The position numbers were made by a program, and so were the translations under genes. This document shows positions 1 through 6,589 of a stretch of 9,126 nucleotides of DNA, in pieces. Numbering within the stretch: position 1 is the first letter of the stretch; every line of letters begins with the position of its first letter. The DNA is from Oligoflexales bacterium. Its GTDB lineage: Bacteria > Bdellovibrionota_B > Oligoflexia > Oligoflexales > CACXFL01. The notes below the pieces were generated by a model that was given only the letters and a program-made list of their open reading frames with translations, was not told the DNA's origin and ran no database searches. The DNA lies in the NCBI GenBank assembly GCA_028282865.1, contig JANQHA010000363.1, positions 1 through 9,126 on the forward strand, written 5' to 3'.

Positions 1-41
1 CTTAGGTCGTTTGTTTCATTACATTAACTTTTTACGAAAAC

Positions 42-46
42 AAGGA
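42..46 (+). promoter_or_regulatory. Shine-Dalgarno site fixing the GTG start at 54
   Basis: AAGGA lies seven bases before the GTG at 54. The ATG at 46-48 cannot be the start, because its frame closes after three codons. The GTG is therefore preferred, and it also places a proper lipoprotein signal at the N-terminus. Confidence 0.7.
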
Positions 47-53
47 TGTCGAC

Positions 54-1736
54 GTGAGAAAAAAAATTTTGCGAGCTATGTTAGGTTTTGTGGTGGTAGC
101 GGGGTGTAAGAAGGATCTTCACAGTGCTAAGAGTCTTAAATCAGAAGGGGGAGTTGTTGGGGAAAGTACGGAGTTAGTTCACTCAGAAGTAGAGCAGGTT
201 GATAGAAATTCAGGAAGTGATAGTGAAGATTTAAATGCTGATTCAGAACTTGGTGGGGTGGATTCTGATCTAGCTTTATTGGTTGAGGCGAATTATACCA
301 CTCACAAGTTTCGTGTTCAGATTATTAATAACTCAGAAGTATTTCAGCCAGGTGACAGTTATAAATTAAAATTCGGTGTTGTCCGTGAAAAATGGGACTC
401 TGCTTGGACCTCTTGTCAGGCTCTTGGTCACGAAGCAAAGATGGAGATTCCTGAGTTTGGTAAAGCAGGTGCTATATTCTCCACCAAGCTTTCGGCAAAA
501 GAGTTTCTAGACTTCGATGTCAAGTCTTGGCACAGCAAGAAAGCTATGGAAGACTTATCGAACTATATGAAAGACGGAGAGCGCATGGCCCGGGTTTGTT
601 TAATGCGCGGACAAGAGGTCATTGCTCAAAATACCGTTGTCACGACACATGAAACTAGTAAAGGCAAAAGGCTGGCTGTGGCTCCCCCTCCAAATTATTC
701 TATTACCGCGCACGGTAAGGATTGTGCGACTGCTTTAGGGGTTGAAGTTCCACAGTTTAATTGTATAGACGGAACTGTTATTCCGATTAACCTTAATGGC
801 AGTCCCGCGGGTGTTACAGTGCCAGCATCGTGCGATGAGCCTGCTTTACTCGACGTGTCAAATCATGAGTGTTCAAAATATTCGTATATGCATAACTTCT
901 TGGCGGCAAATGTTCGAACGACTGTAATATGCCGGCGCTACGTTACACCTTCCGGTGCTACCGATAAGATGTTTCACGATGTAGCCATTTTACAGACCAA
1001 GAACTCTGGAAATAATGTTAAGACCTGCTTTTTCCAAATGCTTGCACCTGGCACTGGTCGTAAAGATACCTCTCCAGTTTATCCGCCATGGAAAGCCTGC
1101 TATGGAGACGGAACATGTGCCGCTGATAAGGCAAAAGCCGAAGCATTCTGGCTCCCAGCATCTGCAGCTAGTGGCGGTTCTACCTTAAATATAAAATGCT
1201 ATAACTGTCACGATAGTAACAAAAGAATTAACTCTCCATACGGAGAAAATGCCGGTGTCTTGGACGAAGGCAAAGACGGTGAATATGATTTCATTGGCCA
1301 AGCTTTTAGAGATAGCTGGAAGAGAGGACGTTACCGTATTGAAATCGATAAAAAGGAATACGATAAAAAGTATCCACCATCTGGCACGTTGCCCGCGAGT
1401 TCTGAAGATTCTGATACCTGTACCCAATGCCACTACCTTGGTAAAGGAAGTACTTGTGATGATTTTGGCAAGCAGGCTATTGGCGATAAGCGAGCTCAAG
1501 AGTTGTCGAATTATATGTGGAACGACGCTGATTGGACCAAAAAAGCCTGGATGCCTCCAGGGCATGGTAAAGTTGGTAAGACCGCATATAGCGATGCTTA
1601 TGGTCGCGCTAAGGGTGCATTCTATAAATGCTGTAGTTTAGCTCCTAGCGGACTAGTGCCGCTAAATAAAAGCTCTGTGTGGGTATGTCCATCACCAACC
1701 CCGTCACCAGTAGCAGTAGCAGTTGATATTTTCTAG
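54..1736 (+). CDS. Large di-haem cytochrome c-like lipoprotein
   Basis: This is a 560-residue secreted lipoprotein. The N-terminus is MRKKILRAMLGFVVVAGC: a basic n-region, a short hydrophobic stretch and a VAGC lipobox with the acylated Cys at residue 18. An acidic, Ser-rich linker follows to about residue 75. Two CXXCH haem c motifs are visible, CYNCH (residues 382-386, bases 1197-1211) and CTQCH (residues 456-460, bases 1419-1433). The centre is rich in other Cys (for example near FNCIDG, ASCDEP, HECS, VICRRY, KTCFF), which suggests a disulfide-rich domain before the haem region. The first haem motif is followed by DSNKRINSPY, similar to a pattern I associate with large cysteine-rich cytochrome-like proteins of myxobacteria. 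The likely role is electron transfer or a membrane-anchored redox or binding function in the periplasm or on the surface; the substrate is unknown. It appears monocistronic, ending at a hairpin at 1752. The GTG start is supported by AAGGA. The lipoprotein and haem calls are strong, the exact function is not. Confidence 0.85.
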   Translation: MRKKILRAMLGFVVVAGCKKDLHSAKSLKSEGGVVGESTELVHSEVEQVDRNSGSDSEDLNADSELGGVDSDLALLVEANYTTHKFRVQIINNSEVFQPGDSYKLKFGVVREKWDSAWTSCQALGHEAKMEIPEFGKAGAIFSTKLSAKEFLDFDVKSWHSKKAMEDLSNYMKDGERMARVCLMRGQEVIAQNTVVTTHETSKGKRLAVAPPPNYSITAHGKDCATALGVEVPQFNCIDGTVIPINLNGSPAGVTVPASCDEPALLDVSNHECSKYSYMHNFLAANVRTTVICRRYVTPSGATDKMFHDVAILQTKNSGNNVKTCFFQMLAPGTGRKDTSPVYPPWKACYGDGTCAADKAKAEAFWLPASAASGGSTLNIKCYNCHDSNKRINSPYGENAGVLDEGKDGEYDFIGQAFRDSWKRGRYRIEIDKKEYDKKYPPSGTLPASSEDSDTCTQCHYLGKGSTCDDFGKQAIGDKRAQELSNYMWNDADWTKKAWMPPGHGKVGKTAYSDAYGRAKGAFYKCCSLAPSGLVPLNKSSVWVCPSPTPSPVAVAVDIF

Positions 1737-1751
1737 AAATTATTTGATAAG

Positions 1752-1795
1752 TGCCGGTACGCTACCAATCGTACCGGCATATCGCCCTTTTCTTT
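1752..1795 (+). terminator. Probable intrinsic terminator after the cytochrome gene
   Basis: TGCCGGTACG (1752-1761) and CGTACCGGCA (1770-1779) form a perfect 10-bp stem with an 8-base loop. A T-rich stretch (CCCTTTTCTTT) follows, starting about eight bases after the stem. That gap is longer than in a textbook terminator. The position, 16 bases after the stop codon, fits the end of the transcript. Confidence 0.65.
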
Positions 1796-1990
1796 ATAAA
1801 TTACACTCAATTAGTTACTAACTTTATCAAGTGATTTTGCGATTGCATCTATAAGAGCACTGCGATGTATTTTTTGAGCGTTACTGATTGGGTGTGAACG
1901 ACCTTATATGCTAGGCCATGTTTTCTGTAGCTCTATTTAGTGTTAATTGCTAAAGTGAGCTAATAAACTGCTAGCCTAAATAGATAAAGT

Positions 1991-2895
1991 GTGTTGAAAG
2001 AAGACTCTACATTTATAGATACTGTTTCTGAGTATAGCTTCAAGCTTGCTCTGTGTGAGGTATCACTCGGTAGCATTCTTCATGGGTTAAAAATTCCTTT
2101 CACAGGGCACTTTCTATCGATAAACCAAATTTTTTTTTAACTTTAGCGTCAAAGAGGCTTAAAGGTACCCAATTAAATAAACGCGCGCCACTCTATATCT
2201 CGCAAATTTGCGCATTGCTAAAATCCTTATCTCCAGCTGGTAAAAAACTCGGACCAATGATTTCAATTTCGATGCAAGGAAATCTTTTCGTATTACCTCA
2301 GTATCTGCTAACGACTCATTTTTTGTCCATCGCGTTAGGCGCCGCCTTAGCTTCTATTTGGGCTTTTTTACAGCCTTTGCTAACGTACTATATTCTATTC
2401 GGTCATAACTTAGTAAAAGCTTACGGTTACTATATCAATAAGATTCAAGTAGCTTTTGATACCGACGAAACAAGTATTATAGGCATTTTGTTGATTCCAG
2501 TAGCAATTAAAGTGTTGTTTGCTGTTATTGTTTCGGTTTGGGTCTATTTAATAAATGAGTCTGGATCAAATGAAGTCGTGGACTATGTTCTAAAAAAAGC
2601 AAAGAGTCATAAAAATGCTCCCAAATCATTAAAAACTCATTCTTTAGTCCACGATTTAACCAGGCCTATCTTTATAATCTCGGTTATTCTTACCTCGGCT
2701 TATATCTATCTTAATAGAGACATACTAGCGCCCACCGTTTGGACCTATCTCAGACCTTTTGCTGTTTGTATTGTTCTGCTACAAATAGGTAGGTCTAGTT
2801 ATATGGTGAGATATATTGACTCCCAACAGGATAAGGTTTTCTTCCAAGTTTTGAAAAGAGTTAATCTTAAACTTAATGCCATCGAAAAATATTAG
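1991..2895 (+). CDS. Multi-pass membrane protein gene split by a frameshift at a T9 run
   Basis: Two abutting frames together encode one protein of about 301 residues. The first runs from GTG 1991 for 49 codons (ending SINQIFF) to a TAA at 2138-2140. The second continues directly in the -1 frame from TTA 2137 (LTLASKRLKG...) to the stop at 2893-2895. The crossing point is nine T (2130-2138); one extra T would restore a single frame. Read alone, the second frame offers only a TTG at 2215 with no Shine-Dalgarno, which would lose 75 plausible residues. In fused numbering, hydrophobic segments lie near residues 15-33, 98-138 (probably two), 163-188, 226-242 and 249-267, so this is an inner-membrane protein. 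A conserved-looking SLSPAGKKLGPM loop precedes the third segment. The N-terminal half vaguely recalls small integral membrane transporter subunits (S-component-like), but I do not recognise the family. It may be a pseudogene, a sequencing error, a phase-variable gene or a slippage-decoded gene. Confidence 0.6.
2130..2138 (+). repeat. T9 homopolymer at the frame break
   Basis: Nine consecutive T sit exactly where the open frame passes from the 1991 frame to the 2137 frame, directly before the in-frame TAA at 2138. The codons ATT TTT TTT TAA could re-pair one base back as UUU UUU followed by UUA. RNA polymerase could equally add a U on this tract. Confidence 0.8.
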
Positions 2896-2951
2896 ATTAT
2901 TTCCTCCAGATCGTTCTTCTGATTTTAGAAAACTTTCTTTTCGTAGCCTAG

Positions 2952-3086
2952 GGTTATCATGAGAGGTGTTTGAGAGACATCAGGGTCCTGGAACTCTGTG
3001 CGCTAAAGGCTGGCGTTCTAGGTGCTTTAGATTTGCGGAGACTGGGCTTGAAGTTAGTTAATGTCGAGTATAAAGACTATAGATGA
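2952..3086 (+). pseudogene. 3' stump of a second copy of the 147-aa protein gene
   Basis: There is no start codon. The frame opens after a TAG at 2949 and encodes 44 residues ending at the TGA at 3084-3086. The stump matches the C-terminus of the 147-aa protein at 3584-4027. Shared positions are YH.R.L..I, then CAL.A...GA..LR..G..L..VEY.D (here CALKAGVLGALDLRR and VEYKDYR; in the intact copy CALRAKAIGAFKLRD and VEYRDL). As in the intact copy, its end overlaps the tail of the convergent small gene. Everything upstream of residue ~104 of the intact homologue is missing, and the sequence to the left is the end region of the membrane gene, so a deletion or partial duplication produced it. Confidence 0.65.
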
Positions 3087-3376
3087 AACCCTGATTTAAG
3101 CTTCGGGCTGTAAATAATATTAGGATTTTTATCTCCAGATGCAATGCGATAAAATAGACCTTTTCCATCAAATCTATTTACATCACTATTTTCTAGGTGT
3201 GAAACAATATGAAACCTTGGATTTTTTAAACAAAAATCTAATAGTTCTGGCACGCGATGCTCCTCAAATGAGCCAAGCAGTGTACATGGTCTAATGTTTA
3301 AGTGCTCAAAATCGTCAATATGAGCTACTAATCCGATTTGCCGAATAAATTCACTAAAGTCACTGATTAGAATCAT
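3077..3376 (-). CDS. Small orphan protein, left copy of a duplicated pair (99 aa)
   Basis: This 99-residue protein begins MILISDFSEFIRQIGLVAHI. It has an ATG start and a good Shine-Dalgarno (AGGAAGG, six to seven bases upstream). It has no signal peptide or membrane segment, so it is probably cytoplasmic. It is a paralogue of the 100-aa protein at 4022-4324. The first 35 residues are identical. The rest follows the pattern F.EHR..EL..FC.KNP.FHIV[ST]H...N..D..GL......GD..P...Y[ST]P.....F.L. I do not recognise the family. It lies tail-to-tail with the remnant of a 147-aa-type gene, overlapping it by 10 bp. The nucleotide conservation reaches 53 bp upstream of the ATG, so the promoter was duplicated too. 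Confidence 0.7.
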   Translation of the reverse strand: MILISDFSEFIRQIGLVAHIDDFEHLNIRPCTLLGSFEEHRVPELLDFCLKNPRFHIVSHLENSDVNRFDGKGLFYRIASGDKNPNIIYSPKLKSGFHL

Positions 3377-3429
3377 TACTAGCCCTTCCTATTGTTAAGG
3401 TATTCGGTAGAGTTCGAGGTGTTCTTGAG
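3282..3429. repeat. Direct repeat, left copy (148 bp, about 98% identical to 4230-4377)
   Basis: Aligned base by base at an offset of 948, this segment differs from 4230-4377 at only three positions that I can find. It covers the 5' end of the small - gene (about the first 32 codons) and 53 bp of its upstream region. Similarity falls off sharply at both ends: inside the coding region to distant-paralogue level, and upstream abruptly after GTTCTTGAG. Confidence 0.9.
3396..3424 (-). promoter_or_regulatory. Phased GAA-box array upstream of the small - gene
   Basis: On the - strand this reads GAACACCTC, GAACTCTACC, GAATACCTTA in immediate succession, so GAA recurs every 9-10 bases, about one helical turn. 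The array lies 20-48 bp upstream of the ATG at 3376 and is repeated exactly upstream of the right copy (4344-4372). It could be an operator or part of the promoter; no clear -35/-10 pair is visible. Confidence 0.3.
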
Positions 3430-3583
3430 GTAGTAGCGATGATTTATCCAAATTCTTGTTGATTCCTAACTATTAGCTAAAAACCTAATAATTATTGCCT
3501 GCTTTCTAGAAGGAGCTTGGTAGCTAAATTCTCGATTGATATCTTTGCTTTTTTTTGAATGACTTTGACTAGGTCTTGAGTCC

Positions 3584-4027
3584 TTGAACGACATTTTGAA
3601 CGCAAAAGCTAATCTTGTTGCATCGCGCAATATGTCTATAGTAGTTCCAAAGTTACAGGTTCAGTGTGGTCATATTCGATGCGAGGTTGTTGTCAATAAA
3701 TTCGGTAAAACTAGATTAGGTAAGGATATTGTTCTACTTGTCGAGGATGATTCGGCGAGCGAGCTAACTTTATACTATGACTTTACAATAGATGATCACT
3801 TTGATGCCTATGCAGTATTCGAGTATTTGGCGCTTAGAGAAAAGAGAAGAAGCGGAGAAGATTCACTGTGGTTTGACCGTTTTTTACAACAGGTTCGATA
3901 CCATAGTAGAATATTAAATAAAATAGGCGCCATGCGAGGCTGCGCTTTAAGAGCTAAGGCAATTGGGGCCTTTAAATTGAGAGATCATGGTCAGTCATTA
4001 GCGACGGTTGAGTATCGGGACCTATAA
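3584..4027 (+). CDS. Orphan cytoplasmic protein of the duplicated pair (147 aa)
   Basis: The protein has 147 residues if it starts at the TTG at 3584, or 131 if it starts at the ATG at 3632. Neither start has a strong Shine-Dalgarno; the TTG has only AGG/GAG bits nearby, and an in-frame TGA at 3566 limits it upstream. There is no signal peptide or membrane segment. The N-terminal half looks beta-rich (VVPKLQVQ, IRCEVVVNKFG, IVLLVEDD). A charged middle (ALREKRRSGEDSLWFDRF) leads into a helical C-terminus containing YHSRILNKIG and CALRAKAIGAFKLRD. I do not recognise the family. It is convergent with the 100-aa gene and their 3' ends overlap by six bases. A truncated relative at 2952-3086 sits in the same position in the left copy, so the two genes travel as a unit. 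Confidence 0.7.
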   Translation: MNDILNAKANLVASRNMSIVVPKLQVQCGHIRCEVVVNKFGKTRLGKDIVLLVEDDSASELTLYYDFTIDDHFDAYAVFEYLALREKRRSGEDSLWFDRFLQQVRYHSRILNKIGAMRGCALRAKAIGAFKLRDHGQSLATVEYRDL

Positions 4028-4324
4028 TCTAAACCTCTTTGTTACGCTAGGTGTATAAACCAGTCGGGGGTCTTGGTCGCCTTTACCTAAGCTGAAGTAC
4101 AGTCCACTTAAATCTAGGTGGTTTAAGCATGCGCCATCTATCATATGAGTTACTATATGAAAGCAGGGGTTCTTCTTACAGAAGGAAATTAGTTCGTACA
4201 ATCGATGCTCATCGAAAAAACCTAGCAGCGTACATGGTCTAATGTTTAAGTGCTCAAAATCGTCAATATGGGCTACTAATCCGATTTGCCGAATAAATTC
4301 ACTAAAGTCACTGATCAGAATCAT
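4022..4324 (-). CDS. Small orphan protein, right copy of a duplicated pair (100 aa)
   Basis: This 100-residue protein has an ATG start and the Shine-Dalgarno AAGGA six bases upstream. Its first 35 residues are the same as in the protein at 3077-3376; the C-terminal two thirds are clearly homologous but diverged (FFDEHRLYELISFCKKNP here against SFEEHRVPELLDFCLKNP). Conserved positions likely to matter are EHR, FC.KNP, FHIV.H, the GD..P.L.Y segment and the terminal F.L. It has no export signal or known motif. It is tail-to-tail with the intact 147-aa gene. The near-identity confined to the 5' third suggests recent gene conversion, or strong constraint on the N-terminus and leader. Confidence 0.7.
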   Translation of the reverse strand: MILISDFSEFIRQIGLVAHIDDFEHLNIRPCTLLGFFDEHRLYELISFCKKNPCFHIVTHMIDGACLNHLDLSGLYFSLGKGDQDPRLVYTPSVTKRFRL

Positions 4325-4377
4325 TACTAGTCCTTCCTATTGTTAAGGTATTCGGTAGAGTTCGAGGTGTTCTTGAG
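4230..4377. repeat. Direct repeat, right copy (148 bp)
   Basis: Partner of 3282-3429, in the same orientation and 948 bp to the right, with three mismatches seen. It contains the ATG, Shine-Dalgarno and GAA-box array of the 100-aa gene. Confidence 0.9.
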
Positions 4378-4537
4378 AGCGACGGCAATGCTGGGGCAGT
4401 TCTAACTTAACCTTCATAAATCATTGGATTTTTAGGTGGGAGTGAATTCTTAGGATAAGCTATGGCATGAGTTTAACGGTTTTTAGTAATTCACCATTGG
4501 GCTTTGAGAAAGCATCTTCGAAACAATTTATATCCGC

Positions 4538-5434
4538 CTAAAGCTTAAAGTACTCAAAAGCTTTTTTGATTACTACCTCGCCATGCTCCTGAACAAAGTG
4601 ACCAGCATCAGGAAGAAGAAGTGGCTCTGGACAGCCGCGGATAAACTCTCGCAATTTTTGCATCGGTCCTTCACCAATCACAGGGTCCTTTTGGCCGATG
4701 GCCATAAATGATTGTCCAGTCCATTCATTTTGCCACCAGGCTCTTGCCCTTCTTGAAACCTCCGCTCCTGGAAAGTCAGGTTTATCAGGCACCAGATTTG
4801 GAAATGCTCGGACCCCAGCCTTGTAGTTAGAGTCGACAAATGGAGCTTCATACCCCTGGCACTCTTCTTCAGTCAAGAAAGGCGCGGATCTCTTCATTAA
4901 CTTTGCAATATTCATATCCGGATTGGCATTATTCCATGAACGCCATTCTAAAAATCCTTTACTTAACGGGTAGTCACCTGTCGCAAACATAGTATTCATA
5001 ACAATGAGTCTTTTGAACCTACTTGGAAACTCCATCGGAATTGTTAAGCCCAGAAGGCCTCCCCAGTCTTGGCAGACTAACGTAATATTTCGAAGATCAA
5101 GTTCAGTGATAAACTCAAGCATCATCTTTCGATGAAAATCAAAGGTGTAGACTTCTTGATCTTTTGGTTTATCTGACTTTCCAAAGCCTAACCAATCTGG
5201 TGCCACTGACCTAAAACCTTTATCGGTAATCTTGGGAATCATCTTTCGATAAAGGTAAGACCAAGATGGCTGACCGTGTAAACATAAGAACACTTCATCT
5301 GATTTTTTGTTACCTTCATCAAGGTAGTGAATTCTCATGTTTTTATATGATGGGAGCTTATCGATGTAGTTAGGAGAGAAAACGTAGTTCGGTAAATTTT
5401 TAAATTGCTGATCGGGTGTTCTTAATACTTCCAT
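4538..5434 (-). CDS. Haloalkane dehalogenase, DhlA-like (subfamily I)
   Basis: An alpha/beta-hydrolase of 298 residues that would cleave carbon-halogen bonds of haloalkanes to give an alcohol, halide and proton (EC 3.8.1.5) in the cytoplasm. The oxyanion motif HGQPSW is at residues 53-58. The nucleophile elbow CQDWGG carries Asp123 and the halide-binding Trp124. The acid is probably Asp250 (QKDPVIG) and the base His279 (AGHFVQE). From memory of DhlA, long stretches agree (N-terminal RTPDQ.F.NL, FSPNY.D.LP, HYLDEGN, FLCLHG.P.WSYLYRKMIP, and later LDLRNITLV, WQN.W.GQ.FMAIG, GCPEPL, DAGHFVQE). In the cap, FLEW (161-164) aligns with the DhlA segment holding its second halide Trp (Trp175), but this protein is about ten residues shorter between the nucleophile domain and that Trp. 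The ATG start is fixed by the N-terminal match; no good Shine-Dalgarno is seen. It appears monocistronic. Confidence 0.9.
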   Translation of the reverse strand: MEVLRTPDQQFKNLPNYVFSPNYIDKLPSYKNMRIHYLDEGNKKSDEVFLCLHGQPSWSYLYRKMIPKITDKGFRSVAPDWLGFGKSDKPKDQEVYTFDFHRKMMLEFITELDLRNITLVCQDWGGLLGLTIPMEFPSRFKRLIVMNTMFATGDYPLSKGFLEWRSWNNANPDMNIAKLMKRSAPFLTEEECQGYEAPFVDSNYKAGVRAFPNLVPDKPDFPGAEVSRRARAWWQNEWTGQSFMAIGQKDPVIGEGPMQKLREFIRGCPEPLLLPDAGHFVQEHGEVVIKKAFEYFKL

Positions 5435-5546
5435 TGGTAATTAGCCCAAAAAATTAGGTTTGTTTCGCCGGCTGCCGTTATTCTAAATTTTGTGTTCATC
5501 TAATCTCACTTGGAAGCCCCATTCTCTTGTCATAAGGCTTAAACTA

Positions 5547-5575
5547 ACTATAAAGTGCTCGATCCGCTGTTATAA
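5547..5575 (-). promoter_or_regulatory. Possible sigma70 promoter for the DhlA-like gene
   Basis: On the - strand TTATAA (5570-5575) and TATAGT (5547-5552) are separated by 17 bp, giving four and five matches to the consensus hexamers. A start near 5540 would leave a leader of about 105 bases before the ATG at 5434. It is judged by eye only. Confidence 0.35.
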
Positions 5576-5672
5576 ATAGCACAAGAGTTGTTCCATTTAC
5601 GAGCTGTAAATAGGTATAGCAGCCGTTACGATAAAAGTATATTACAGTTACTGCAAAGATCCGGCTATAAAT

Positions 5673-5927
5673 ATGATTGTCTGGTCTCCTGCCGACCCCA
5701 CAAATGGTTTAACGACGGTTGCTCATGGCAAAGTCGGTGGACAAGACCCTGGTATTGATTGGGTAGATATTTCTTCGTCTATCAGAAGCCTCGCAGTAGA
5801 GACTAACGTTTTATATCGTAGTTATAACAAAGAGGAAGACTCATTCTATCTTTTCATTTCGAATACGCATGATAATCGACAGGCGACTATTCTGAAGTTA
5901 GTAAAACTGAAGGTTTCCAGAAGATAA
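5673..5927 (+). CDS. Small orphan ORF (84 aa)
   Basis: The ORF encodes 84 residues from an ATG to TAA, with no Shine-Dalgarno. It has no signal peptide or membrane segment. The sequence is protein-like (VWSPADPTNG, GIDWVDISSS, EEDSFYLFISN, and a basic end KLVKLKVSRR), with alternating hydrophobic strands. The same frame stays open for about 20 more codons upstream without a usual start codon, so this may be the 3' end of a decayed longer gene. It is divergent from the dehalogenase and followed by the gene-free structured region. Family not recognised. Confidence 0.4.
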   Translation: MIVWSPADPTNGLTTVAHGKVGGQDPGIDWVDISSSIRSLAVETNVLYRSYNKEEDSFYLFISNTHDNRQATILKLVKLKVSRR

Positions 5928-6465
5928 TAATTAGATCCTCCTAAATAGGCGTTGAGTACAACTATGCTTACTGCGTGGCTAGAAGGTTAGTTGCTGGGAA
6001 AGGCTCAAGGCGAAAGATACTGCTGAGGCTCGGCAGCGGATGATGAGCCTAACGGAGCTGAATAGATCTCAAAAGAAAGATTACATCTAAATTTCTACAG
6101 CTAAGAAGTGGGAAAGCCTGAGGCAAACGATTTAAAACAAGCTCCTATTTGAAATTGAAAATAGCTGCTCTGTACGCTGCTTCATCTATGCGGTGGAGGA
6201 CGTGGTAAAACAAGCCCTCGTTTGAGTGAGAACGAGTCCAGCCCGCAACAGAGCACCACGGGTATCGTGGGTCTCCACCCAACAGCCCATAAAGGTCCGA
6301 CCTACGGTTGCTTAATTATCTGACTAACGGTAGTGCATAATATATCAAAATGGCAGTGTATTAACATAAGTATCTGTATATATGGAATATTTAAGCAGGG
6401 TCGTAGATAGGGAGATCGCCGAGCTATTAGTCAGCTTAGCGGCAGTATATGTACCCTGTTTTAGA

Positions 6466-6478
6466 TGGTCGGGGCGAC
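6466..6478 (+). repeat. 13-bp copy of the tRNA-Pro 3' end (possible att remnant)
   Basis: TGGTCGGGGCGAC here is identical to 8489-8501, which is the complement of the last 13 bases of tRNA-Pro including its CCA. Both copies have the same orientation and are 2,023 bp apart. The copy lies on the 3' side of the tRNA, as expected for the distal attachment site of an element integrated at a tRNA 3' end. No integrase gene is present between them. Confidence 0.45.
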
Positions 6479-6568
6479 GCTAACTTAGTTGAACCGTTAA
6501 CCGTGATGCGGGAGCATCCGGTATCGTGGAAGCGGGGTCGAAGAAAATCAGTGGGAAGTTGAAGTCGT

Positions 6569-6589
6569 GAAACCCGTTTCTCGGGCTTC
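6569..6589 (-). terminator. Possible terminator hairpin after the 144-aa lipoprotein gene
   Basis: On the - strand GAAGCCCG and CGGGTTTC form an 8-bp stem (one G-U pair) around a five-base AGAAA loop. It begins about 33 bases after the stop at 6623. No uridine tract follows, so it may instead be an RNA-stabilising or Rho-linked structure. Confidence 0.35.

Noticed and set aside
1185..1641. Frames of 126 and 130 codons inside the cytochrome gene
   Set aside because: Shadow frames of a well-supported CDS, with no ribosome site or recognisable protein features.
1811..1903. Thirty-codon - strand frame with protein-like ending (NAQKIHRSALIDAIAKSL)
   Set aside because: It has no start codon and a stop immediately upstream; it may be a gene relic but cannot be supported.
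5422..5499. 25-codon ORF upstream of and overlapping the DhlA-like start
   Set aside because: It could be a leader peptide, but it has a weak ribosome site and no regulatory features; probably chance.
6180..6290. Minus-strand transposase fragment (short stretch reading like HVLHRIDEAAYRAA)
   Set aside because: The frame is under 50 codons, closes at both ends and has no DDE continuation in neighbouring frames; the likeness to IS transposases is too slight.
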